Source of the DNA: Aedes albopictus
Lineage: Eukaryota; Arthropoda; Insecta; Diptera; Culicidae
NCBI RefSeq assembly: GCF_035046485.1
Contig: NC_085138.1
Location: 426,051,265 to 426,115,264 of the forward strand
Direction of reading: 5' to 3'
Length of the DNA: 64,000 nt
The translations under genes and the position numbers were made by a program. Below the pieces are notes generated by a model that was not told the DNA's origin, searched no databases, and saw only the letters and a list, made by a program, of their open reading frames with translations. Of this stretch, positions 34,700 to 46,150 are shown in pieces. The stretch's first letter is position 1. Each line of letters opens with the position of its first letter.

Positions 34700-34890
34700 T
34701 TACTGTATTTCTTTTTTGAAAATTTCTCCAAGGATTCCTCCAGAGATTCTTTCAACAAATCCCCTAAGAACCCCTAAGGACTTCTTCAGAAATTTCTCAA
34801 GGAATTTCTCAACAGATTCTTCTTGGGACTGGACCACGGATTTCCTCAGAAATTTCTTCCCGAATTCCATCGCAGAGGAGACGAATGTAA
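34700..34890. repeat. TTCC/AGAA short-period repeat
   Basis: 'atttctccaaggattcctccagagattc' style units. Frames open on both strands. Confidence 0.6.
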
Positions 34891-36520
34891 CAGGTATTTT
34901 CGGATTTCTCTCCATCGTCGACTAGAGAGTCCGCCCACGCTCTTTTGTTCCGTCTACATGAGCGTTTCACTTCTCTCTCGAGAGCCGAATAGCGCTGATG
35001 GGCTACGGCTTGGCTCCTCGTGTTTTCGCTCGCTCTCTCGCGGCTTTGGCGTTCCTTCGCTCTTCTATATTCCTCTAGGTGTCATCTGTTATCCACTGCG
35101 TTCTCTGGGTACCCAAATTATTCTCCCCGGTGACGATGAAGGCATTATTGAAGGCGCTCCATTAATTTTATGATGGTCGGACGCAATGTCAGCGTCACTT
35201 CACTTTGCACACTGGTCGAAGGGGAAACAGCGGTCCCCTCATCACCATGTCATTGTTGCCACAAAATTCGGCAAATAGTTCTCCGTTTTCGCTCAATCTC
35301 TTTTGAGACCATGACGTCCCATGACATGCTTATAGTCCGAATTGTTGGAAGCAACCTTCGTGTCAATGTCTTGCATTTCATCAGCATCAGTAGCATTATG
35401 GAACACTACTTCATTGATGGCAAAAGGTTATTTTGACCATAACAAATTGCAAATGATCCATAAAAAATCAAAAAGCGCTCGATAAAAAAATAAACATTTG
35501 TTCCATGAAAATAGTTTTTATAAATAATTGAAAACGTTCCATACTTATAGAAAATGTACCGGTAAAATGCAAATGCTCTTAAGAAAAACGAAATTGCACA
35601 ATACAAAATAGATAAATGTTCCATAAGTATTATCAAACTGCACCATATAAAATATGATTTGCTCAGTTCTCTCAACCTCAAATCACTTACATATTATTTT
35701 GAGCATTTTTCAAATTTCTTTGGAAATGTTTTGTAATTTGTTTGGCGATTTATTTTAATTGAGGATTCATCCGTAACTCATTTGGAAATTACGTGGCAAT
35801 GATTCAGGGATTTTTTTTGCAATTTCTTTGGAACCACTTCGAAAATGTCTGTAAAAATTTCTTCAAAGAATTTTTCGGCATGTCCTTTAACCCGTTTGAC
35901 CCTAGGTAAAAAATAAAAGTTCAAAAAGTCTCCAACAGACCATTTCTCAACAGAATTCAACCAAATTTTGCACACAAACTCGCACAACACTATAGTTTTG
36001 GAAATATACGGGATCAACATTTTCTTGGACTTCTGGACGGAGTAAGGCCGGTGGGTCACTGGGTCAAGTCGGGAAAAAGTAAGGCCAAGTACGATTTGCA
36101 CCCCCATAACTTTCTTCTTAATGAAGTTTTTCAATGGGAGTTGGCACATCCCGTTACCTAACGGTAGTTGATGTTGCTACAGGTTCGAATTTGATATTTT
36201 CCGATAGGTTTCTTTTGAGTTTTTTGAGTTCTTGAGATATTCAACATTTCTCAACCATCCAAGTCTTCATTTGCGTTTGTTGTCTCCAAATGAAATTAAA
36301 CACGAGATATCATTCCCTTATTGACCCCATAGGTCATTGGAGACATCTTTAGAACATGTGTTGCCTCGATGGATTGTCCGAATCCGTCCTTACGAAACAT
36401 GAACACTCGAAATAATCACCAAGGATTATTTTCGATTATTTTTATCGCTTTTATTTGCACCAATACTTGAACATCTGTATAATGTTTGTTATATCAACAT
36501 GCAGTGGCAATTTTGGACGA
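34890..36520. other. No gene recognised
   Basis: 34915-35450 is of mixed composition with a CT-rich part (ttctctctcgagagccg; cgctcgctctctcgcgg) and could be transposon-derived, but no domain is readable. 35450-35760 has repeated 'tgttccat' words and AT-rich sequence. 35780-36520 is AT-rich without structure. Confidence 0.4.
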
Positions 36521-37341
36521 TCTGATTGAAGACATGCCTTGACTACATAGAACCGTGGATGGACTATAATTAGACCTATTTGCATGCGGAAAACAACGGT
36601 TTTGCTCCAGAAACCAATACTACATCGAACAGGAGCAAGTAAAAGCCTCGACTGGATTTCTGAGTACCCGAGATAGCCTGGTAAAAATGAGGCCTTGACT
36701 TCATTGAGCTGTAGATAAACTGTAAATTAACTATGTGGAACCTCTGTGAACTACATAAACTCATATTCTATCATGTGTCAATGAGAAGGTCTCGCAAAAC
36801 TATTCCTAAGAAAATTTGATGACCTTAGCGAAGTCATGCCTTGACTTTAGAGAACCATAGACGGACAACAATGAGAGTTTTATGAACGCGGAAAACAACG
36901 TTTAGCTCAAGTAACCAATACTACATCGTACAGGAGTAAGTAAAAGCCTCGACTGGATTCCTGAGTACCCGGGATGGCCTGGTAAAAGTCAGGCCTTGAG
37001 TTCATTGAGCTGTAGATGAAAGGTAATCACATGTTTTACCTGTGTGGGATCTATGTGCACTTCATAAACTCATATTTCACCATGATGGGTAGGTCTCTCA
37101 AAACTATTTCTAGGGAAATTTGATAAACTCATTCGCTAATGCTTCAATTCGCTCATGCCTTGACTTCTCCTACTCCTGTTCGATGTAGTATTTGTTTCTG
37201 GAGGTAATCATTGTTTTCCGCATGTAAATAGGTCTAATTGTGGTCCATCTACGGTTCTCAGTATTCAAGGCATGAATTCGCTCAGTTTATCAAATTCCAC
37301 TAGGAATAGTTTTGAGATACCTGCTCATTGACACATGATGG

Positions 37342-37508
37342 CCCAAGCAACACACTTGTTATAATAGAGTTACGACAGCGCAAGTTTTGGTTGTATAGAA
37401 GTTTATTTTACGTAATTCTAACATAGTGTTGAAATAACCTAAAATAAACTTCTATACAACCAAAACTTGCGCTGTCGTAACTTTTATATAACATGTGTGT
37501 TGCTTGGG
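37342..37508. mobile_element. Foldback element, CCCAAGCAAC ends
   Basis: 167-bp palindrome (cccaagcaacacac...gtgtgttgcttggg; arms contain acgacagcgcaagttttggt). Intact satellite units read catgatgg then a-t, so the flanking GG is a 2-bp target duplication. It sits inside the left target duplication of the next SINE, so it arrived later. Confidence 0.8.
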
Positions 37509-37510
37509 GG

Positions 37511-37690
37511 ATTATCAGTGGAGCGGACCTGGTGTGATGGAACACTTGACTATCACGCCGAGGACCTGGGATCGACTCTCACTCCCGTCAAACTCGCAAA
37601 ATGTGAGTTCTTGCTTCGGAAAGGAAGTAAAGCGTGGGTCCCGAGATGAACTAGCCTAGGGCTAAAAATCTCGTTAATACAATTAAAAAA
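37511..37690 (+). mobile_element. tRNA-derived SINE, family B
   Basis: ggagcggacctggtgtgatg, box B gggatcgactc, body to ctcgttaataca and an A-rich tail. The duplication gatggattat is split on the left by the foldback and intact on the right (37693-37702). Confidence 0.8.
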
Positions 37691-37798
37691 TGATGGATTA
37701 TGTGTTTATGTATTCCAAAGAGGTTCCACACAGGTAAAACATGTGATTACATTTCATCAACAGCTCAAGGCCCGACTTCAATCAAGATATCCTGAGTA

Positions 37799-37989
37799 GT
37801 GGAGCGGACCTGGTGTAATGGTTAGAGCACTTGACTATCACGCCGAGGACCTGGGATCGAATCCCACTCCCGACAAACTCACAAAATGTGGGTTCTTCCT
37901 TCGGAAGGGAAGTAAAGCGTGGGTCCCGAGATGAACTAGCCTAGGGCTAAAAATCTCGTTAATACAGATAAAAAAAAAAAAAAAAAAAA
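37799..37989 (+). mobile_element. tRNA-derived SINE, family B, with poly-A tail
   Basis: Full-length copy with box A tgtaatggttagagc, box B gggatcgaatccc and a tail of about 19 A. Perfect 15-bp duplication AAGATATCCTGAGTA (37784-37798 and 37990-38004). Confidence 0.9.
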
Positions 37990-38051
37990 AAGATATCCTG
38001 AGTACTCAGGAATCTAGTCGAGGAATTCACTTACTCCAGATCGATGTAATA

Positions 38052-39321
38052 AGGACTGTTCAATTTATAAAACGGACAACTTGCTTGTTCGATATCTTTT
38101 TCATTTTTCAATAAAATCATTATCAATTTTTTGCGTCACTTTCTATAGCTATTCTCAAATGTAGGAAAAATATAATATTAAGCAAAATGTTCTTTATTGT
38201 GTAACTGAAGCGGTTTTGGTAAAACATCAATAAAAACCCATTTCTCATAATTCGCCATAACTTTCCACATACTTAACATGCAAATTTTCATGAAGTTTTT
38301 GATGAATTGGAAGCTTACACTATTCTACTAAAGGTAAAGCTCAATAGTTGATCAGTAATAATGCACCAAGCAGGCTCCAGCTTGATATAGTGAGTTGCCT
38401 TGTTTTCATAGAAATTATTAAAAAAAGTTCATTTAAGTCCTGTTGCAATAACATCACGGATTCGGCTAAAAATGTGTCCCGAGTAGTAGAATATTGCTCT
38501 CTGAATGATACAGAAGAAAAATTAACTTTTAATCGCATTTTTCATCAAAAATTTAATCCGTAAAGATGGTAATCTTAAAAAATTTCAAACTTTTTGCTCC
38601 ATTGATGCAGATGTTCGACTCTAACAAATCTTGTTATTATATATTTCCAACCAAGTTGGTCCTATGTTATTGTACACCTCATTTAATAATAATCGGATGC
38701 AAAGTTTTTATTTCCTACATTATTGTTATGCAAAATTAGCATTAGGTAGCATTGTTATTTGGAAGAACCATCAAAGAACGAAACTGTTTGATTACTGTAT
38801 CTGTAATGGCGCACAGTAACCAAACCAGTAATGCTATTAAGAAGCAGTTTTCTGCACTTAAAACCACATTATTCGCACTTTCGACTGGATGCATAAAAAA
38901 ATAATTATTTAATATTTTCATGACCTTTTTGCTTCATAACTGAATTTTTTTCAAAAAATTGAATCTTACTTGAGACTTTAATATCTCAACCCTTAATTTT
39001 CTAATTGAGTTTAAATTTTGCCAGAATGTTTATTACTCATGCTGCTGCAGCATGGCACATACTTTTCTGGTATTAAAAACGATATACCATATGTGAACAG
39101 TAATTTTATATTTATTTTCAATTTTCAGCAATCGAAAAATTCATCTCATTTAACATCTGGGCGATTTTCTATAAAACAAAACTATTTTTATTCTATTCAA
39201 AAATCATTACTATATTGAGAAATGATGTTCTGAAAAACGAAGCAAGCGTGGTTAAATTTGAACTACGCGTCTTCTTATTATAGCCTTATAAAGTTGTCCG
39301 TTTTATAAATTGAACAGCCCT
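38052..39321. mobile_element. TA-flanked Tc1/mariner-type non-autonomous element
   Basis: TIRs of about 31 bp starting AGGACTGTTCAATTTATAAA (right end with one difference), flanked by TA (38050-38051 and 39322-39323). The empty site gatgtaatattgg is present at about 39620 in the next satellite unit. 1270 bp, AT-rich. ORFs on both strands are short with no DDE motif; a decayed transposase cannot be excluded. Confidence 0.85.
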
Positions 39322-39963
39322 TATTGAATTATAGGGCCAACCGTTGTTTTCTGCGTGCAAAAAAATCTTGTTGTTGTCCATCTACGGTTCTCTGAAGTCG
39401 AGACATGACTTCGTTTAGGTCATCAAATTTTCCTAGGAATAGTTGTGAGAGACCTTTTCCCTGACACATGATGGAATGTGAGTTTATGTTGTCAATAGAG
39501 ATTCTACACTGTCTAAACATGTGATCACAGTTCATCAACAGATCATAGCACTCTAGGCCTGACTTAAATCAAGATGCCCCGTGTATTCAGGAATCTAGTC
39601 GAGGAATTTACTTACTCCAGTTCGATGTAATATTGGTTTCTGGGGCTAAACATTGCAGGTTCCACATAGGTAAAACATGTGATAACAGTTTATCTACAGC
39701 TCAATGAAGTCAATGCCTGACTTCAGCCAGGCCATCCCGGGTACTCAGGAATCTAGTCAAGGCTTTTACTTGCTCCTGTTCGATGTAGTATTGGTTTCTG
39801 GAGCTAACCGTTGTTTTCCGCATGCAAATAGGTCTAATTGTAGTCCATCCCCGAGCAGAGGAGAATATCAAGTTCATAAAAACAGAATCACATAGCCTGT
39901 TTTTATATCATAATTTGTTATTATTAACTTATCGAAGTACCATTCATCTCACTGATGTCTTAA

Positions 39964-40103
39964 GGTTGAAGGATTCGTCAATGGCATAATCGTCCTCATT
40001 GAAAATTCAAATATTATATTTTCATTGAGAAAATTTCAGTTTTGAGCGAGAAAACTGCTTTCGAGTTTTCAATGATGACGATTTAATGACGAATCCTTCA
40101 ACC
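39964..40103. mobile_element. TTAA-flanked foldback element
   Basis: ggttgaaggattcgtcaatg and its inverse bound 140 bp, with TTAA on each side (39960-39963 and 40104-40107). TTAA targeting suggests piggyBac-type mobilisation, although the ends lack the CCC start. Confidence 0.65.
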
Positions 40104-40131
40104 TTAAGTACAAATCTGAAATATACACACA

Positions 40132-41022
40132 GCAAAAAAATTCTTGTAATATCACATCATTTTCGCTGCACATCAGTCGCGTCGTAAAAATGATGTAAAC
40201 AGTTACATCATTTTCATGCAACAAATTAGCCGTCGCAGCTTGAGAGTGGGTCTAGCAATCGCTAGAACCGGATCTATAGATGAATCATATATAAGTAAAA
40301 TATTAGCATGGATTCGTACACTGATCCGTTGATTGTGAGGGATATCCCTTACCTCTCGGCTATTTCACCGAGTTAGAAGGAAGGTGATAAATATGATACT
40401 GCTTCTACACAGCAAATAATTTTGTAATATCCAGGCGCGTAATTTTTGGCGATGTATCCATTTTTGAACGTAATTTCATTCGATTACATCGTTTTGCAAC
40501 ATTTATCACACTCACTATGTATACCCTGGTTGGCACTGGAAAGTGTCAACAAACCCATTCCATCAAACACTCAGAAGCAGTATTATATTTATCAACTACC
40601 TCCCAACTCGGTGAAATAGCCGAGAGGTAAGGGGATAGGCCTCACAATCAGCGGATCAGTGTACGAATCCATGCCAATATTTTACTTATATATGATTCAT
40701 CCATCGTTCCGGTTTTAGCGATTGCTAGACCCATTTTCAATCTGCGGCGGCTGATTTGCTGCGTAGAACGGATGTAATTTGTACATCAATTTTACGAAGC
40801 GACTGATGTGCATCGAAAATGATGTGATGTTACAAGAATTTTTTTGCTGTGTAGGTATCTGCTGGAATGGGTTTGTTGACACTTTTCGTTGCCAACCAGG
40901 GTGTGCATGGTGAGTGTGATAATTATTGGAAAACGATGTATCCGAATGAGATTACGTTCGAAAATGAATACAGCACCAGAAAATACGCGCCTGGATATTA
41001 CAAAATTATTTGCTGTGCAGGA
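40132..41022. mobile_element. Two interleaved foldback elements
   Basis: Arm order is A (40132-40410), B (40413-40570), A inverted (40571-40855), B inverted (40862-41022). All four outer ends carry the related terminus cacagcaaaaaaattcttgt or cacagcaaataattttgta. A arms share gtgcacatcagtcgc-like, ctagcaatcgctagaacc-like and ctctcggctatttcacc-like segments; B arms share ggcgcgtaattt-like and ttggcaaccagg-like segments. Confidence 0.75.
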
Positions 41023-41087
41023 AAAACTTGTAATCGTCTGTGCCTTCTTGAATGTTGCTAATTCACAAATGGAGAGATAAGCTTGGA

Positions 41088-41666
41088 GACGCGTCTCCGA
41101 AGGATTTTGGGCCGCTGAATCCGAATCCGGGCTTAGATTTGCTCCAACACGTCACAATTTTGAGCTATACCTCAATATATAGGGCAAAATATGCGATTTT
41201 GGGCTTTTTTGACCGCCAGCCATTTAGCATGGAAATATTTTTTTAAGCAATCAAAAGGTTAATTGGTCAATTAACATCTAAATTAACGACTCATGCAAAA
41301 TATTTCGTTTTACTCAATCAAATTTGATAGATTTAAGCATTTTATGTTAGTATGAAAAATTGCATGCAACTTTTGGAGCGTGACTTGTATGGGAGATATC
41401 GTACCTAACATAAATCGCTTAAAACTATCAAATTCGATTTGGTAAAACGAAATATTTTGCATGACTTGTTGATTTAGATGTTGATTGATCAATTAACCTT
41501 TTGATTGCTTAAAAAAATATTTCCTTGCTTAATGGTTTGCAGTCAAAAAAGCCCAATATCGCATATTTAGCCCTATAAATTGTGGTATAGCTCAAAATTG
41601 TGACGTGTTAGAGCAAATCTGAGCCCGGATTCGGATTCAGTGGCCCAAAAACCTTCGGAGACACAT
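41088..41666. mobile_element. Long-arm foldback element
   Basis: gcgtctccgaaggattttgg on the left is inverted at about 41640-41664. Arms of about 230 bp include ccgaatccgggc, aaaatatgcgattttgggc, aaccttttgatt and tttgcatga. No ORF of note. Confidence 0.8.
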
Positions 41667-41784
41667 AAGTTTGCTCCTGAGACAGACAAAAAGTTAGTTT
41701 TTGTTACGCTGTGTTAGTGAAAAGGGAGTGTTCGCGGTGTGGGCTCGAAGTCAGATCGGCTTTCTATTCTACAGAACCGTTACT

Positions 41785-41858
41785 TATTATGTGGCTTTAG
41801 TTGGTTAAAACGCCGGGCTAGCGAATACTGAGTCGTGGATTCGAATCCCATCAGAACG
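41785..41858 (+). other. Decayed tRNA-like sequence
   Basis: ctttagttggttaaaacg, ccgggctagcga and gtggattcgaatcccatc match the tRNA-like module at 17639-17711 on the opposite strand. It shows extra substitutions in the D and anticodon stems. Not predicted functional. Confidence 0.55.
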
Positions 41859-41869
41859 CGATTTTTTTT

Positions 41870-43220
41870 CCACAGATTCGTCTCTCAATGTGTTAATTAG
41901 TAACATTATGTACCTTCTAATCACAAGTTTGTCCAGTATGTTTCAGACACATCGGAAAATATTGTAAATGTCAGTAAAGGTGATATAACATTTTATAAAT
42001 CGAAAGATCAATTAAACCAATGCTACAATAGCTTACATACATGATTCAATCTCTACATTTAATCTTAACATGTTTCAGATTTGATCAAAGAGTACGAATT
42101 TTGCTCGTTACATTACTCTAATGGACCTTACGCGAAGGAAACCAATGTGGTAATTCCGAGAATCAGACCCCGCTTCCCCCCTCCCTCAACCGGGCACTAT
42201 TCAACCAGAGAAGATCGATAATAATTATAGAAAATCATTGCAGAAACCAAAACCTCAACCGTTACATTGTGGTAATTTGTATTAATAAGCAAGATGAAGC
42301 AATTCCGGTGCGCCGAGCACGTTATCACTTGAATGTGGTGCGGCTCCACCAAGCGCAAGGGCAGTTGGAATGGCACTGACTGGAAGGACTGGGGGTTTGC
42401 TTGTTCAATTCATCCAAGAAAGGGACTTTGATCGTGCCCGTAAAACCGACCATAATTAGATTCCAATAGGTATCGAGAAACTGGGCTACGCACAGGAATC
42501 ACGTCATCATCATCGATGAATGCCGGTTGCCGAGACCGCACTGCGGTCCGGCGTCGTGTGTTTTCCCAGGAGGTGTCCAATCTACACAGATGCAGCAGCC
42601 AGCAGTCAGCATCATCAGCTAGCAGCAGCAATCAGGGCCAGGTTCTAAATTAATTATAATTGAATTTATTCGCTTGCAAATGTTTGCAGTTGCCGAAGCG
42701 AAAGTGCACGGTGCGCTTCTTCGAGGTGAAACTAACATCCTGAAATAAACAAAAATAGCAGCAATTGCAATTTGCCGGGGAACAGCCGGAAATGAGCGCG
42801 GCGACGGTGGCTTGGGTTGGCTGCTGATGCCGAGTTCCGACGACATAATTATGAACTCTCCCTCCTGTAACCTAAGAGAGAGTGAAAAACGGGTGACACG
42901 TTTTGGAATACACTGCACTACTGCTGCTGAGGACGCTGATGCTGTGCTGGTGGAATGGTGAAGCATCGAGAGAGCAACGCGCAACCATCGAAAACCTCAA
43001 CTGCCAACAACTGGCGCTACTGACTCTGGGTAAACTGGCATACTGCTGCTGGAATATGGAATCGGTTGACAGTTTTCACATGTTTCACACAAAACACACG
43101 CCACCGCCACTACTGCAGCGAATAGAGCCGGAGACGTAAGGATGCACCAAGCTCCAACGAGCTGAACAGCGCACAGTGCGTGGTTAGAAAGAAACGAGTC
43201 AAAATCGATCTTTTGATGTC
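41870..43220. other. Repeat-poor segment without recognised exon
   Basis: 42080-42170 has an open frame between an ag and a gt, but the phase does not fit the CUB gene (see rejected items). 42580-43140 is CAG/CTG-rich, unique-looking and reads open on both strands for up to 121 codons without domains. Confidence 0.4.
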
Positions 43221-43224
43221 GTTT

Positions 43225-43915
43225 GTTGTCCCTCAAAACTATCAAATTTGATTTGGTAAAACGAAATATTTTGCGTTGATTAATTACTGATCATCGCCGA
43301 CGTTTCGGTCCGACTATTGGACCATCTTCAGGGCTCGATACACAAATCAACAAGTCACACAAATTTGTTCAATTTTGAAACCGTCGGGTTGAAAAGGGTC
43401 ACGCCGTCTGGTACACTTCTGGGCCATTCGTTCCGGTTGGGTTTGGGGAATCCCTAGCTGGTGCACAGGTACTACCTGCCGGTGCAGAAATTGAACAAAT
43501 TTGTGTGACTTGTTGATTTGTGTATCGAGCCCTGAAGATGGTCCAATAGTCGGACCGAAACGTCGGCGATGATCAGTAATTAATCAACGCAAATTGTTAG
43601 ACTGTAAGCCGAAATTTTCCATGAAAATCAACAACCATCCAGTCGAAACCTAAACAACATAGCGGAAATATTTTGCATGAGTTGTTAATTTAGATGTTAA
43701 TTGACCAATTAACCTTTTGATTGATTAAAAAAATATTTCCATGCTTAATGGCTTGCAGTCAAATAGCCCAAAATCGCATATTTTGCCCTATAAATTGAGG
43801 TACGTTCTGGAGCAAATCTGAGCCCGGATTTGGATTCAGCGGCCCAAAATCTGTCAGAGACACATAAGTTTGCTCTTGAGACAGACCAAAAGTTAATTTT
43901 TGTTACGCTGTGTTA
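43225..43915. mobile_element. Second copy of long-arm foldback (one arm), interrupted
   Basis: ctatcaaatttgatttggta-acgaaatattttgc (43240-43274) continues at 43665 through aaccttttgattga and ctgagcccggatttggattc to about 43915. It matches the right half of 41088-41700. A 390-bp insertion at 43275 interrupts it. Confidence 0.8.
43275..43664 (+). mobile_element. Penelope-like foldback with hammerhead-like core
   Basis: 390-bp insertion flanked by the perfect 12-bp duplication GAAATATTTTGC (43263-43274 and 43665-43676). Arms of about 110 bp (gttgattaattactgatcat and inverse) surround a unique centre, and a one-sided tail of about 78 bp follows the right arm. The right arm contains CTGAAGA (43532-43538), a 5-bp stem GGTCC/GGACC and GAAACGTC (43557-43564), the order of a hammerhead ribozyme core. 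Variable-length target duplication, inverted arms, tail and hammerhead together suggest a Penelope-like origin, although no coding region remains. Confidence 0.6.
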
Positions 43916-45180
43916 TTTTAAATCCAATCCATGTTAAAAGTTTGCTTGGAGCGCTCCAATTGTGGTTTAAAGATGAACCTAGTGCTTAGTTCCTCCATGA
44001 TCGGATCAATTACCCTATGTATTTATAGATCAATACGCGAAAAATATCTCATTTTCTCAATTACAATGAGATTTTGATCATACGCTGTCGTAAATAATTT
44101 AATTTTGCACCAACACATGCCATTTTACCTCACCCAATTTTTGTGAAGTGAAGACCTTGGGGCCATCCATAAACCACGTGGTCATTAGGGTGGAGGGGGG
44201 GTCTGCCAAAAGACCACGAAAAGCCATGGAGGGGGGGGGGGTCTCAACCAAACCACGTGGTTTTTTTATTTGGTATTATATTTTTCTTATCTGTTCCAAA
44301 AACATAAAATGAATTGGATTTAATTCGCTAAGCAAATTTTTCTGTCCACAGCACGAAAAATTGTGTTGACAATTTAGAATATGTACAAACAAACCACCTA
44401 TAGAAAAGAAATAATATCAGGAAAGGTCATTTAGCGCACTTTAAAATTCCGTTAATCGAGTGGTTGGTCACCACCACTCTAATGCTGTGTACAAAAAGCG
44501 AAATTTTTTCAACGTGTTGTACAATTTTTTTTTCTGTTCGGATGAGCCACTGCGGCCAGTATTTAGATCTTTTGTGGCAATACCCGTATCCTTAGTATTT
44601 AGTGCATGTCGTACTACTCCATTGTCATTGAGAGGCAATGGAGCATCGATTTCTGTACAGATCTTGTTTTGTTACCTCAGAGGTTCGAGAAATCGAATGT
44701 GATGAAAAAGTACCGTTTTCACAGGGATATAAATCTCAGCGAAAGTGCGCCCTTATTCACACATAATCGATTCTATTTCTGAGAAAAACAAAACGGTAGA
44801 ACTGATATTTGTCCATGCATCGGAACCCTGACTTCATCCATGTCTTGCTTCTAGTTTAGTCCCAGGACAACATTGAAAAACCCGGGGCTTTAGGCTAGTT
44901 GCAAAACGCTGTCAAATTAGAGAATGTGTTCGGTAATAAAAATTCACGTGAGTCCTTGTATCACCAGTACTTATCAATCCTTAATAGGTTTATACGCAAT
45001 TAGATACGCAAAGCATGTTTGTTTTCCTTACATCAAGTGTAGTCTCAACGAGGATAAACCGAGTCTTTAACTATCCGTAAGGCAAAATAAATGCAATTTT
45101 AGAAACTGTCACTAGTAACAAGGGCTTTGCACCATTAATCCTTATTACCAAAACGCATTACCCTAGCTTATCAAGTTGGA

Positions 45181-45412
45181 TGTCACCAGGGTTCAGTTTG
45201 GTAGATCTTACTCCGTAACGCAACCCAAAAGGGAGATCTACCCACGTTACGGGCTCCGTTAAAGATCGAGCATGTTTAAAACCCCCTCAACCATTCATCC
45301 CTCAGCACGGGTCGCCTGACACCTTGGATTGGGGTTCCCTGTTTGGTGGACTCTTACCCCCGGAACAGGGGGTCCGTAGTGCTATTCTAAGCCGGCAACT
45401 ACACGGACAGTT
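45181..45412 (+). repeat. Interspersed repeat X, uninterrupted copy
   Basis: Continuous version of the sequence split at 2509-3477: ggtttggtagatctt-like start, cacgttacgggctccgtt, catccctcagcac, then ccctgtttggtggactctta and gccggcaactacacgg. Confidence 0.75.
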
Positions 45413-45457
45413 GTACAAAATACACATTAATGAAAAACTTAAAAGAAACTTTTTCTT

Positions 45458-45721
45458 TCATTTACACACTCATTTCAGAGTCACTTGTTCGGCTGTTCTA
45501 TTTTCGGTAAAAGTTCGGATAATCGAAGTTCAGCACAGTTAACCGAAGTTCGGCTATTTTTTACCGAACGTTCGGTAAACATTACCGATGATTCAGTAGA
45601 GTTTACCGAACGTTCGGTAATTTTTTGACGAACTTCGGTAATATGTTGCTGAACATTCGGTAATCTGAACTTTTACCGAAATTAGAACAGCTGAATACGG
45701 TACTTTATTTTAAGTGTGTAG
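45458..45721. mobile_element. Foldback element with repeated palindromic TTACCGAACGTTCGGTAA
   Basis: Outer arms tacacact...ttcagagt and inverse. Inner arms gctgttctattttcggtaaa / tttaccgaaattagaacagc. The 18-bp perfect palindrome TTACCGAACGTTCGGTAA occurs at about 45560 and 45602, with degenerate copies between. Confidence 0.75.
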
Positions 45722-45919
45722 GATACCTTTTCGCTTTTTTCTCATGAATACTTGAAAGTTGCATAATCCTGGCTAATTTGAGTACAAGTTAATTCTACAA
45801 GTGTTTTGAAAGGTCCAGTTTGCCTAAGATTACGCGTCACATATTTCTCTTCTAGCAGAGTTAAAATAATGTACATACAGAAATACTACACAGATCGAAA
45901 AAAGAGTGCAAAATTCCGT

Positions 45920-46150
45920 GACATATGATGCACATGATTGGAGCGTGTGATATCACAGAAGTTTACATGACATATCAAGTAAAATTCATAAAATAACATG
46001 TAAAATTCCATAATAAGTCATGTAATTCAGCATGACTCTGTGTGTTTACATGACATGTAACACAAATTTACATGATATATCATGCAAACCAATTTAAAAG
46101 TAGGTTTACATGACTAAACTGAAATTTACATGACGTGTAAATCTCATTAT
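45920..46150. repeat. TTTACATGAC motif cluster
   Basis: At least seven copies of ttacatga(c/t) or its complement within 230 bp, irregularly spaced. Confidence 0.6.

Larger units (their letters stand above)
36520..39855. repeat. Satellite of about 305-bp unit with an orientation switch, interrupted
   Basis: Units run forward from about 36520 to 37165 (spacing about 302 bp between the two 'catgccttgact' marks). They run inverted from about 37165 to 39855 (marks 'ctcctgttcgatgtagtat' at 37172, 38031, 39612 and 39773). Subtracting the four insertions restores spacings of about 302 and 309 bp; the last unit is short. Shared words: ggaaaacaacg, ctgtagat, cctgagtac. Confidence 0.8.

Noticed and set aside
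35778..36149. 123-codon minus-strand ORF
   Set aside because: No recognisable motif, AT-rich random-like composition, no supporting context.
42079..42150. Possible downstream exon between tttcag and gtaatt
   Set aside because: In the phase required by the CUB exon it reaches a stop codon, and no frame continues the CUB consensus. Kept only as an unlikely candidate.
42580..43140. Overlapping ORFs of up to 121 codons on both strands
   Set aside because: CAG/CTG-rich unique sequence. No domain, splice sites or codon bias distinguishing one frame.
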